NCBI GenBank assembly: GCA_018065815.1
Contig: JAGHSP010000288.1
Location: 1 to 17,308, forward strand
Length of the DNA stretch: 17,308 bases
Direction of reading: 5' to 3'
Origin: Candidatus Sodaliphilus limicaballi
GTDB taxonomy: Bacteria > Bacteroidota > Bacteroidia > Bacteroidales > Muribaculaceae
Shown here: positions 6,725 through 13,627 of the stretch, in pieces
Layout of the letters: the number at the start of each line of letters is the position of its first letter
Position numbering within the stretch: the stretch's first letter is position 1
Position numbers and translations under genes: made by a program
Notes under the pieces: model-generated
The model's database searches: none
What the model was told of the DNA's origin: nothing
The model's input: the letters and a program-made list of their open reading frames with translations, nothing else

Positions 6725-6955
6725 ATGGCTAAAGTAAGAGGAGCAGTAACGGTCAACACCGAGCGATGCAAGGGATGCAACCTGTGTGTGGTTGCGTGCC
6801 CCAGCAAGGTGCTTGACTTGCAGCAGAAAGAAGTAAATAACCGAGGTTATCACTTTGCCTACATGGCTCAGCCCGACAACTGCATCGGTTGCCAGAGTTG
6901 CTCGCTCGTGTGTCCCGATGCCTGCATCGAGGTCTATCGCGTGATTGAGAAATAA
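6725..6955 (+). CDS. korD: 2-oxoacid:ferredoxin oxidoreductase, delta (2x[4Fe-4S] ferredoxin) subunit
   Basis: A 76-residue two-cluster ferredoxin. Two complete CxxCxxCxxxCP motifs are seen: C15, C18, C21, C25 and C53, C56, C59, C63. It is the electron-transfer subunit that takes electrons from the TPP active site to free ferredoxin. It is the first gene of a four-gene operon, 37 nt before the alpha-subunit gene, and has its own promoter. The separate small delta subunit fits the four-subunit (KOR/VOR) architecture rather than a fused single-chain pyruvate enzyme. The substrate (2-oxoglutarate or branched-chain 2-oxoacids) cannot be settled here, so the symbol is provisional. Confidence 0.88.
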   Translation: MAKVRGAVTVNTERCKGCNLCVVACPSKVLDLQQKEVNNRGYHFAYMAQPDNCIGCQSCSLVCPDACIEVYRVIEK

Positions 6956-6992
6956 AGGGCTTGTAACAAAACACTAAAATCAAGAAACCGCA

Positions 6993-8078
6993 ATGAACGA
7001 TAAAGTAACATTGATGAAGGGTAATGAGGCCCTGGCAATGGCCGCTATACGCTATGGCGCCGACGGCTACTTTGGCTATCCCATCACCCCGCAGAGCGAA
7101 GTCCTCGAGAAACTCGAGGAGGAAATGCCGTGGGAAACCACTGGCATGGTTGTGCTACAAGCCGAGAGCGAAGTGGCAGCAATCAACATGGTCTATGCCG
7201 GAGCATCGTGTGGCAAGGCAGTGATGACTTCCACTTCTAGCCCCGGATTCAGCCTCATGCAGGAAGGCATGAGCTACATGGCTGCCAGCGAGGTGCCCGC
7301 ACTCGTGATCAACGTGATGCGCGGCGGCCCTGGCCTGGGAACCATCCATCCATCGCAGGCCGACTATTTCCAGGCTTGCAAGGGCGGCGGACACGGCGAC
7401 TACCGCATGATCGTGCTTGCTCCCGCCAGCGTGCAGGAGATGGCCGACTTCGTGGGACTGGGTTGGGACTTGGCGTTCAAATACCGCTGCGTCTCGATGA
7501 TCCTTGCCGACGGACTTATAGGCCAGATGATGGAAAAAGTCGTCCTGCCCGAGCAGCGTCCACGCCGCACGCAGGAAGAAGTGGAGAAACAATGCCCCTG
7601 GGCGGTTACTGGCCGCACGGGCATGCGTCCCAAGAACATCATCACATCGCTTGAACTCGACGACGACATCATGGAGGCCAATAACCTCCGCTTCCAGGCC
7701 ACCTACCGCCTCATCGAGGCCAATGAGGTGCGCTGCGAGACCGTCGATACCGACGGTTGCGACTACCTCATCGTGGCATTCGGAAGCATGGCACGCATCG
7801 CCATGAAGACAATGGAACTCGCTGCACAGGAAGGCATCAAGATAGGCCTGCTTCGCCCCATCACACTGTGGCCTTTCCCCAGCAAGGAAGTCGCACAGGC
7901 TGCTGCCGGCGTGAAGGGAATCCTGGTTCCCGAACTCTCGGCTGGCCAGATGATCGAGGACGTGAAGCTTGCTGTGGACTGCAAGGTGCCCGTGAAGCAC
8001 TTTGGACGCATGGGAGGCAACGTGCCCACACCCGAGGAGGTTCTCGAAGCTCTCAAGAAAGAATTAATTAACGCCTAA
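6993..8078 (+). CDS. korA: 2-oxoacid:ferredoxin oxidoreductase, alpha subunit (KorA/VorB type)
   Basis: A 361-residue catalytic subunit holding the pyrimidine-binding TPP domain and the C-terminal transketolase-like domain. The family motif GNEALAMAAIRYGADGYFGYP with the following ITPQSE is at residues about 10-34. GPGLGTIHPSQ lies near 112-122, and the C-terminal domain begins near residue 255 (DYLIVAFGS) with ILVPELSAGQ. The length fits KorA/VorB proteins. The reaction is oxidative decarboxylation of a 2-oxoacid with CoA, giving acyl-CoA, CO2 and reduced ferredoxin, and it is reversible under anaerobic conditions. Orthologues in Bacteroides are annotated either as 2-oxoglutarate or as 3-methyl-2-oxobutanoate enzymes, and I cannot separate the two. 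It lies 16 nt before the beta-subunit gene. Confidence 0.92.
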   Translation: MNDKVTLMKGNEALAMAAIRYGADGYFGYPITPQSEVLEKLEEEMPWETTGMVVLQAESEVAAINMVYAGASCGKAVMTSTSSPGFSLMQEGMSYMAASEVPALVINVMRGGPGLGTIHPSQADYFQACKGGGHGDYRMIVLAPASVQEMADFVGLGWDLAFKYRCVSMILADGLIGQMMEKVVLPEQRPRRTQEEVEKQCPWAVTGRTGMRPKNIITSLELDDDIMEANNLRFQATYRLIEANEVRCETVDTDGCDYLIVAFGSMARIAMKTMELAAQEGIKIGLLRPITLWPFPSKEVAQAAAGVKGILVPELSAGQMIEDVKLAVDCKVPVKHFGRMGGNVPTPEEVLEALKKELINA

Positions 8079-8094
8079 TCTTAGCCTTTTCATT

Positions 8095-8868
8095 ATGAAT
8101 AACAATGATATAATTCGTCCCGAGAACCTGGTTTACAAGAAACCGTCGCTTCTCAACGATGCACACATGCATTATTGCCCCGGCTGTAGCCACGGTGTGG
8201 TTCACAAACTGGTGGCCGAGGTAATCGAAGAAATGGGTATGGCCGAAAAGGCTATTGGCGTTTCACCCGTGGGTTGCGCCGTGTTTGCCTACAACTATAT
8301 CGACATCGACTGGCTCGAGGCTGCCCATGGCCGTGCAACCGCTATGGCCACCGCTACCAAGCGACTCATGCCCGACAAACTGGTGTTTACCTACCAGGGC
8401 GACGGTGACTTCGCCGCTATCGGCACATGCGAGAGCATCCACTCTTGCAACCGTGGCGAGAACATCGCTATCATCTTCATCAACAATGCAATCTATGGCA
8501 TGACCGGTGGCCAGATGGCTCCCACCACTCTGCTGGGCCAGAAGACAGCCACCTGCCCCTACGGCCGCCGTCCCGACCTCAACGGATACCCGCTGTCAAT
8601 CACCCCGCTGCTGGCACAGCTCGACGGCACTTGCTACGTCACACGACAGAGCGTCCACAAGCCCGCATCGGTGCGCAAGGCCAAGGCTGCCATTCGCAAG
8701 GCTTTCGAGAACAGCATGCAAGGCAAGGGGACATCGGTCGTTGAAATCGTGAGCACTTGCAACACCGGATGGAAACTCTCGCCCGAGAAAGCCAACCAGT
8801 GGATGGAAGAAAACATGTTTGCCAAGTATCCCCTTGGCGACCTCAAAGATGTGGAATCTAAAGGTTAA
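8095..8868 (+). CDS. korB: 2-oxoacid:ferredoxin oxidoreductase, beta (TPP-binding) subunit
   Basis: A 257-residue subunit that binds the thiamine diphosphate. The TPP motif GDGD (102-105) runs on to the N130-N131 pair and GMTGGQ (135-140). The N-terminal HYCPGCSHG (C28, C31) and GCAVFAY are typical of the KorB group. It pairs with the alpha subunit to form the active site. The gene lies 16 nt after the alpha gene and 20 nt before the gamma gene, so it is surely in the same transcript. No truncation is seen. Confidence 0.93.
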   Translation: MNNNDIIRPENLVYKKPSLLNDAHMHYCPGCSHGVVHKLVAEVIEEMGMAEKAIGVSPVGCAVFAYNYIDIDWLEAAHGRATAMATATKRLMPDKLVFTYQGDGDFAAIGTCESIHSCNRGENIAIIFINNAIYGMTGGQMAPTTLLGQKTATCPYGRRPDLNGYPLSITPLLAQLDGTCYVTRQSVHKPASVRKAKAAIRKAFENSMQGKGTSVVEIVSTCNTGWKLSPEKANQWMEENMFAKYPLGDLKDVESKG

Positions 8869-8888
8869 ACACTAAAATTGACATTATT

Positions 8889-9425
8889 ATGAAAAGCGAA
8901 ATAATTATTGCAGGTTTCGGCGGGCAGGGTGTCCTGTCAATGGGCAAGATCCTTGCCTACTCTGGCCTCATGGAGGACAAGGAAGTGTCTTGGCTTCCCT
9001 CCTATGGCCCCGAGCAGCGCGGCGGCACAGCCAACGTGACCGTGATCCTGAGCGATGAACGCATCTCGTCGCCCATTCTCAACGCCTACGACATCGTCGT
9101 GGCACTCAACCAGCAGTCGCTCGACCGCTTCGAGAGCCAGGTGAAACCCGGCGGTATTCTCATCTACGACAGCTACGGCATCAACCAGCCTCCCACACGC
9201 ACCGACATCACCATTCACCGCATCGATGCCACCGAGGCCACATTCGAGATGAACAACAGCAAGACCTACAACATGATCGTCCTCGGTGCAATGCTCAAAG
9301 CATCGCCCATGGTGACCATCGAGAGCGTGCTCAAAGGCTTGAAGAAAACCCTCCCCGAGCGCCACTGGCACCTCCTCCCCCTCAACGAAGAGGCACTAAA
9401 CAAAGGCATGGAACTAGTGAAGTGA
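8889..9425 (+). CDS. korC: 2-oxoacid:ferredoxin oxidoreductase, gamma subunit
   Basis: A 178-residue subunit of the pyruvate/ketoisovalerate oxidoreductase catalytic-domain (POR gamma) family. It shows the glycine-rich GFGGQGVLSMG at residues 9-19 and SYGPEQRGGTANV at 38-50, both hallmarks of the domain. It completes the delta-alpha-beta-gamma set and is the last gene of the operon. A hairpin at 9475-9508 follows 49 nt after the stop. The length is normal for a stand-alone gamma subunit. Confidence 0.93.
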   Translation: MKSEIIIAGFGGQGVLSMGKILAYSGLMEDKEVSWLPSYGPEQRGGTANVTVILSDERISSPILNAYDIVVALNQQSLDRFESQVKPGGILIYDSYGINQPPTRTDITIHRIDATEATFEMNNSKTYNMIVLGAMLKASPMVTIESVLKGLKKTLPERHWHLLPLNEEALNKGMELVK

Positions 9426-9470
9426 AATCTCTGGAAAGTCTAGAAAATCCAGGCTCTCCAAAAGATAGAT

Positions 9471-9508
9471 AAAAAAAGATGGCAACCCTATCGCAGGTTG
9501 CCATCTTT
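9471..9508. terminator. Bidirectional terminator between the kor operon and the dockerin-like gene
   Basis: A 13-bp stem (9475-9487 with 9496-9508, AAAGATGGCAACC and its complement) with an 8-nt loop. Seven A residues at 9471-9477 become a U-run for the minus-strand transcript; the plus-strand side has only TTT. Confidence 0.85.
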
Positions 9509-9512
9509 AGTA

Positions 9513-9547
9513 TGTAGCCCCAGTGTCGCAAGCGTCAGCTTGCGATA
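9513..9547 (-). repeat. 35-bp direct repeat, copy 1, with internal hairpin
   Basis: Identical over 35 bp to 10514-10548. It contains TCGCAAGC (9526-9533), loop GTCA, GCTTGCGA (9538-9545). The hairpin lies 12 nt after the stop codon of the dockerin-like gene. Confidence 0.95.
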
Positions 9548-9557
9548 TGTGTATTAA

Positions 9558-10403
9558 TCAATACTCATACCAGTGGTCATAGGCTTTCCCTAGGAGGTAG
9601 TTGATAACCAAGTTTATGTCATTAATGTCCACCACATTGTCGTAGTTTATGTCGTTGCCTTCATAATTTGCGTCAATTGCTACGACTTGGGCTATTTCCT
9701 GAACGTCCTGAATATCGACCACACCGTCATCATTGATGTCGCCATCAACTGCATGGTGGTGCACATAAATTACTTCACCAGCAGCATTAGTGATATTGCA
9801 CAACATCGCATCGCTCGCACAAAGCACCCAATCTTTTAATGGCAGATAGAACATACTGGGATTGCCCTGAATACCCACGCCTTCTGTAACATTCCATAAT
9901 CCACCCTCTAATGTGTCGTATCTCTTGTACTTATGCCCTAGACGGTCAGTGATATCATAGGTTTTGGTCACTCCTACGCCTTTTTGATATTGGTTGAAAT
10001 CGTAAATCACAACTTCACCTTTCCAAGGGTCTTGGTCGTATGGAATATACTGATAAGCACATTCTTGAATAGTGTAGGCATCGGATGATGCGTCAGCATA
10101 GGCATAAACCACTTTGTCGTTTTCGCGCATGAGCGCAACAAGTTCCCATGTGCTCTTGTTTTCTTTGTTTTTCGGGTTATAGCTATAGACCTTCTTGTAG
10201 GTTTTGCCATCTATAATAGAATCGCCTTGTATGGTGACATCTTCGAGATAATGAGGAAAAGGAGGATCCATCCAGTCCATTTCATGTACATCGGGTAAGA
10301 AGTAGTAGTGCCATGTTTTACCCTCTTCAATCATAGGAACATAGTCAGCAGCGAGCATCGAGCTGCTGATAAACACAAGCAATGTGAGTAAAATTTTTTT
10401 CAT
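9558..10403 (-). CDS. Secreted protein with C-terminal dockerin-like domain
   Basis: A 281-residue exported protein of unknown function. The signal peptide is MKKILLTLLVFISSSMLA, with cleavage near residue 18. The middle (about 20-215) is rich in aromatic residues and beta-strand-like; GKTWHYYF and DGKTYKKVY are typical of uncharacterised Bacteroidales secreted proteins. Residues 219-281 form a dockerin type I-like module with two calcium-binding loops, DINDDGVVDIQD and DINYDNVVDIND, each followed by a hydrophobic helix. In Bacteroidales such modules end many secreted proteins without a known cellulosome, so the partner is unknown. The gene is more AT-rich than its neighbours and is flanked by two identical 35-bp repeats, which may mark an inserted or deletable unit. 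A -7 element lies 28 nt upstream. Confidence 0.88.
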   Translation of the reverse strand: MKKILLTLLVFISSSMLAADYVPMIEEGKTWHYYFLPDVHEMDWMDPPFPHYLEDVTIQGDSIIDGKTYKKVYSYNPKNKENKSTWELVALMRENDKVVYAYADASSDAYTIQECAYQYIPYDQDPWKGEVVIYDFNQYQKGVGVTKTYDITDRLGHKYKRYDTLEGGLWNVTEGVGIQGNPSMFYLPLKDWVLCASDAMLCNITNAAGEVIYVHHHAVDGDINDDGVVDIQDVQEIAQVVAIDANYEGNDINYDNVVDINDINLVINYLLGKAYDHWYEY

Positions 10404-10430
10404 AAGCGTCAGTTTTTTATTTTCATGTCA

Positions 10431-10438
10431 CAAAGGTA
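10431..10438 (-). promoter_or_regulatory. -7 promoter element of the dockerin-like gene
   Basis: TACCTTTG on the minus strand matches TAnnTTTG, about 28 nt before the start codon. The expected -33 position is occupied by a run of nine G residues (10456-10464 on the plus strand) and no TTG is present there. Confidence 0.6.
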
Positions 10439-10455
10439 AAAAAAATTCCATTTTA

Positions 10456-10464
10456 GGGGGGGGG
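10456..10464. repeat. G9 homopolymer tract in a promoter region
   Basis: Nine consecutive G residues sit 18-26 bp upstream of the -7 element of the dockerin-like gene. Tracts of this length are prone to slippage. Confidence 0.9.
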
Positions 10465-10513
10465 CTTAACAAAATTTAACACAAATTACACTTTGTTTTC
10501 TATATAGCCACTG

Positions 10514-10548
10514 TGTAGCCCCAGTGTCGCAAGCGTCAGCTTGCGATA
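10514..10548 (-). repeat. 35-bp direct repeat, copy 2, with internal hairpin
   Basis: Identical to 9513-9547, with hairpin TCGCAAGC/GCTTGCGA at 10527-10546. The hairpin lies 6 nt after the stop codon of the glycosyltransferase gene, the same relative place and orientation as copy 1. Confidence 0.95.
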
Positions 10549-10552
10549 AATA

Positions 10553-11554
10553 TCATTTCCCCTTTCGCATGGCGATTTCTTCCTCGATGTTGCGGCCGTG
10601 GCGCAGGAGGATTTTCCACGTGAAGGCCTTGATGAACCCCACGCCGTAGCTGCCCAGCTGGATGAAGCTGGTAGCGATAGCCATCAACGAGATTTTGAGG
10701 CTCTTGGTAGAGAACAAAGCGCTTATCCACAGCATCACCACATAGAGTGCCAGAGGCAATATTGCCCACCAGTGCCACACGATAGACAGCACGATCATGG
10801 CGAGACACCCCAGCACAAACACTGCCGGCAGGGTGTGCACGAGCTTGAGGCTGTCGGGGTAGAGCAGTTTAAGGGTGATGCGCGACATCCCGAAGACGTA
10901 GGTCTGCCGGGCAAACTTGGCAAAGCTGGTGCGGCGCTTGTGGTAAACGCAGGCTTCGCGTATCAGGTTAATGGCAAATCCAGCCTGGCGCACGCGGGTG
11001 CTCATGTCAATGTCCTCGCTGAACATCTCGCGGAATCCGCCCACCTTTTCCCACACCTGGCGTGAGTAACCCATGTTGAACGAGCGAGGCACGAATTTCT
11101 CGAGCTGCACCTTGCCGCCGCGTATGCCGCCCGTGGTGAGGAACGCCGTCATCGAGAAGTTGATAGCCTTCTGCACGTCGGTGAAATCGTCGCTTGCCGA
11201 GTCGGGGCCGCCGAAGCACGGCACAGGGTTCTTCTCTAGCGCGGCAGTGAGTGCAGTGAAGTAGCCGGCAGGAATGACGCAGTCGCTGTCGAAGAACACA
11301 AAGTAGTCGCCACGGGCACGCTCGATGCCGTGGTTGCGGGCTATGCTGCGGCCCTCATTGTCCTTGAAGTAATAGTGAGCATCCACCTGGCCGGTAGCCG
11401 CCCAGCGATCCACGATGTCGCCGCACGGGTCGCTCGATCCGTCCTCTACGATGATCACCTCAAAGTTCTTCTTGTCCTGCTCGGCAAGGCTCTTGAGCAG
11501 TTCCTCTATTTCATCGCGCCTGTTATAAACTGGCACTATCACTGAAAAAAACAT
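10553..11554 (-). CDS. Family 2 glycosyltransferase with C-terminal membrane segments
   Basis: A 333-residue GT-A fold transferase that should add a sugar from a nucleotide-sugar donor to an envelope glycan or lipid on the cytoplasmic face. The N-terminus is the classic SVIVPVYNR, then IIVEDGSSD. The metal-binding DxD is FFDSDC (D89, D91), and an acidic motif SEDIDMSTR (E180, D181), where the catalytic base is expected, is followed by RQAG in place of the QxxRW-type region. About three hydrophobic segments near 240-260, 262-282 and 287-310 anchor it in the membrane. The acceptor and sugar are unknown, and no polysaccharide cluster surrounds it. It is divergent from the nuclease gene, with a -7 element and an inverted-repeat element between them. 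Confidence 0.92.
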   Translation of the reverse strand: MFFSVIVPVYNRRDEIEELLKSLAEQDKKNFEVIIVEDGSSDPCGDIVDRWAATGQVDAHYYFKDNEGRSIARNHGIERARGDYFVFFDSDCVIPAGYFTALTAALEKNPVPCFGGPDSASDDFTDVQKAINFSMTAFLTTGGIRGGKVQLEKFVPRSFNMGYSRQVWEKVGGFREMFSEDIDMSTRVRQAGFAINLIREACVYHKRRTSFAKFARQTYVFGMSRITLKLLYPDSLKLVHTLPAVFVLGCLAMIVLSIVWHWWAILPLALYVVMLWISALFSTKSLKISLMAIATSFIQLGSYGVGFIKAFTWKILLRHGRNIEEEIAMRKGK

Positions 11555-11573
11555 AGTCGTGCAAAATTTTTTA

Positions 11574-11581
11574 CAAATTTA
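11574..11581 (-). promoter_or_regulatory. -7 promoter element of the glycosyltransferase gene
   Basis: TAAATTTG on the minus strand matches TAnnTTTG, 20 nt before the start codon. No -33 TTG is evident; the upstream DNA runs into the inverted-repeat element at 11600. Confidence 0.5.
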
Positions 11582-11599
11582 GTAAAAATGTTTGAAGAA

Positions 11600-11686
11600 A
11601 GTAACTATACACCAATGTTTTTTTTGCGAAGTCCCCGTGCCGATTTCACAGATAACACAGATTTAATAAATTGGTGTATAGTTACT
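11600..11686. repeat. 87-bp element with 17-bp terminal inverted repeats
   Basis: AGTAACTATACACCAAT (11600-11616) is perfectly inverted at 11670-11686. The interior (11628-11666) is the second copy of the dispersed repeat seen at 39-77. It separates the divergent glycosyltransferase and nuclease genes and has no gene of its own. Confidence 0.8.
11628..11666 (-). repeat. Dispersed repeat, copy B
   Basis: The reverse complement matches 39-77 at 34 of 39 positions, including TTAAATCTGTGTTATC. It fills most of the space between the arms of the 11600-11686 element. Confidence 0.65.
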
Positions 11687-11691
11687 AAAAA

Positions 11692-11723
11692 TTTGTCTAT
11701 TAGCGAAATTTTGTGTAACTTTA
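11692..11723 (+). promoter_or_regulatory. Promoter of the secreted nuclease gene
   Basis: TTTG (11692-11695), a 20-bp spacer, then TAACTTTA (11716-11723), seven of eight bases of the extended -7 form. The start would be near 11730, about 26 nt before ATG 11756. This is the reason for preferring that start over earlier in-frame ones. Confidence 0.6.
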
Positions 11724-11755
11724 CACGCTTTTTTACTATTAACACATTTACAACA

Positions 11756-13429
11756 ATGCAACGCAATAACTGTATATTAATTACTATTTTAATGCTTGCC
11801 TGCGGCTTTGCTGCCCAGGCTGCTATCCCATCTGGATACTACTCTTCACTCAACGGAAAGAGTGGACGCGCGCTCAAAGATGCTGTCCACGACCTCGCTA
11901 TGCACCACACCGTGCTCAGCTACAACAGTCTGTGGACTTATTTCCCCTCCACCGACTGCATGCCCGACAACAAGTCGCGCGTGTGGGACATGTATAGCGA
12001 CAAAGCCTACTACTTCAACTCAAAGCCCGGTTGGTCCACTAGCGGCATGAACCGCGAGCACTCGCTTCCCAAGAGCTGGTGGGGCGGGGATGTGATTCCT
12101 GCTTATACCGACATCAATCACCTCTTCCCGAGTGATGATGACGCCAACATGGAGAAGAGCAATCACCCGCTGGGCGAGGTTTCTACTGCCCAGTTTGACA
12201 ACGGCGTGACCAAGGTGGGACCTCCCAAGGCTGGACAAGGTGGCGGTGCAAGCCGCGTCTTCGAGCCCGACGACCGATACAAGGGTGACTTTGCGCGAAC
12301 CTATTTCTATATGGCTGCGTGCTACCAGGACCTCAAGTGGAAATATACCTACATGCTCAACAACGCCACGTGGCTCACTCTCAACCAGTGGTCTATCGAC
12401 CTGCTGCTCAAGTGGCACCGCAACGACCCCGTGAGCGACAAGGAGAAGAACCGCAACGATGCCGTGTATCGTGCACAGGCCAACCGCAACCCCTTCATCG
12501 ACAACCCCAATCTGGTAGAATACATCTGGGGCGACAAGCAGGGACAGGTATTCACCGAGGGCGGTGAAGTGACCGGCGACCCCGAGCTGCTCACTCCCGC
12601 ACAGGGCACTCAACTCAACTTCGGCGAGGTTGCGCTGGGCAAGAGCCTCACGCTCACCCTCTATGTGAAAGGTGCTAACCTGACCAATAAATTGAGTGTT
12701 GACATCTATCGCGACGACGCAAGCATGTTCAAGTCATCGGTTTCCAGCGTTGACCGTGTGGCTGCTTGCAGCGCCGACGGCTACCCCCTGGCTGTGACTT
12801 ACACTCCCACATCTCTGGGCGACCACAAGACACGTCTTGTGATCAGCGACGGCGGACTCACTGGCAGCGTGGGAGCCGAGCTCACAGCACGATGTCTGCC
12901 CGTACCCACTTTGAGCGGAGTGCGCGCTCTGCCGGCTACCGACATCACCGACTCTACATTTGTGGCCAACTGGGAACCTCTGGGCACCGAAGACATCGAC
13001 TACTATGTAATCACCCACAACATCTACACCAAGCAAGGCGGTGTGCTCGATAGCGAGGAAATCCTCACCGACGACGCCGAGCAGACCAGCTACGAGTTCA
13101 CCAACCGCAAGGATGGTTACTCGCACACCTACACCGTGCACAGCTATCGCTTGGGATACACCAGTGCAGAGTCTAATGTGATTACTATCGATGCAGCAGG
13201 CATCAGTGGTGTGCAGGCCGATAAACCAGTGGCATTTATCGCAACAGAGGGCGGTGTGCTCGTGAAGTGTAGCGAAAGCATTGCCGACGTGAATGTCTAT
13301 ACTATCACCGGCAGCATTGCAATGCACTTTGACCGTCTCGACAACGACACATTCATCTATCTGCCCATGGGCGTGTATGTCGTGACTAGCGCACAATCAA
13401 CCCGCGCAACCAAGCTGGTGGTAAGATAA
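11756..13429 (+). CDS. Secreted endonuclease I-family nuclease with Ig-like, fibronectin III-like and sorting-tail regions
   Basis: A 557-residue exported nuclease expected to cut DNA or RNA outside the cell. The signal peptide ends near AQA|AIP (residue 22). The endonuclease I (EndA/Vvn-like, His-Me finger) domain spans about 25-265, with NREHSLPKSWW (general-base H102), DINHLFPSD (H122), and ANMEKSNHPLG (N131). Next come a beta-rich region near 270-380 (LNFGEVALGKSLTLTL), a fibronectin III-like domain near 385-475 (STFVANWEP, SHTYTVHSYRLGYTSAESN), and a tail with VNVYTITGSI and LPMGVYVV typical of T9SS-type sorting domains. The frame opens at 11588, but that start lies upstream of the promoter and would bury the signal peptide. 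The likely roles are nutrient nucleic acid scavenging or matrix DNA removal. Confidence 0.92.
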   Translation: MQRNNCILITILMLACGFAAQAAIPSGYYSSLNGKSGRALKDAVHDLAMHHTVLSYNSLWTYFPSTDCMPDNKSRVWDMYSDKAYYFNSKPGWSTSGMNREHSLPKSWWGGDVIPAYTDINHLFPSDDDANMEKSNHPLGEVSTAQFDNGVTKVGPPKAGQGGGASRVFEPDDRYKGDFARTYFYMAACYQDLKWKYTYMLNNATWLTLNQWSIDLLLKWHRNDPVSDKEKNRNDAVYRAQANRNPFIDNPNLVEYIWGDKQGQVFTEGGEVTGDPELLTPAQGTQLNFGEVALGKSLTLTLYVKGANLTNKLSVDIYRDDASMFKSSVSSVDRVAACSADGYPLAVTYTPTSLGDHKTRLVISDGGLTGSVGAELTARCLPVPTLSGVRALPATDITDSTFVANWEPLGTEDIDYYVITHNIYTKQGGVLDSEEILTDDAEQTSYEFTNRKDGYSHTYTVHSYRLGYTSAESNVITIDAAGISGVQADKPVAFIATEGGVLVKCSESIADVNVYTITGSIAMHFDRLDNDTFIYLPMGVYVVTSAQSTRATKLVVR

Positions 13430-13451
13430 CAAATTCGGGAAAATAGAAATA

Positions 13452-13604
13452 AGGGTGTGTCATAATGCACGAAATAGCGGCGCGCTGTAAGCGCAATGCT
13501 GCAACTAGCCCAGGGCAACGCCCTGGGTAACAGACGGTAACGCCAGCACGCCCTGCAAGGGCAAAAGAGTTGTTACCCCACCAAAGCGCATTTTGACACA
13601 CCCT
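13452..13604. repeat. 153-bp nested inverted-repeat element
   Basis: AGGGTGTGTCATAATGC (13452-13468) is inverted at 13588-13604 with one mismatch in 17. Inside are three further hairpins: GCGCT/AGCGC (13482-13494), CCCAGGGC/GCCCTGGG (13509-13527) and GCCCT/AGGGC (13550-13562). A competing pair GGGTAAC/GTTACCC (13525-13531 and 13572-13578) is also present. It fills the gap between two convergent genes. T7 at 13611-13617 follows the right arm, so it may also stop transcription from the nuclease gene. Confidence 0.85.
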
Positions 13605-13627
13605 CAACTATTTTTTTACTGGTTCTT

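Noticed and set aside
7155..8000. Long minus-strand frame opposite the oxidoreductase alpha gene
   Set aside because: Antisense shadow of a well-supported conserved gene; its translation is rich in His and Ala without any motif.
9558..10403. Cellulosome component
   Set aside because: A dockerin-like module alone is not evidence for a cellulosome; there is no cohesin or scaffoldin and no catalytic domain in the window.
11588..11755. 56-residue extension of the secreted nuclease
   Set aside because: It crosses the inverted-repeat element and promoter and would place the signal peptide internally.
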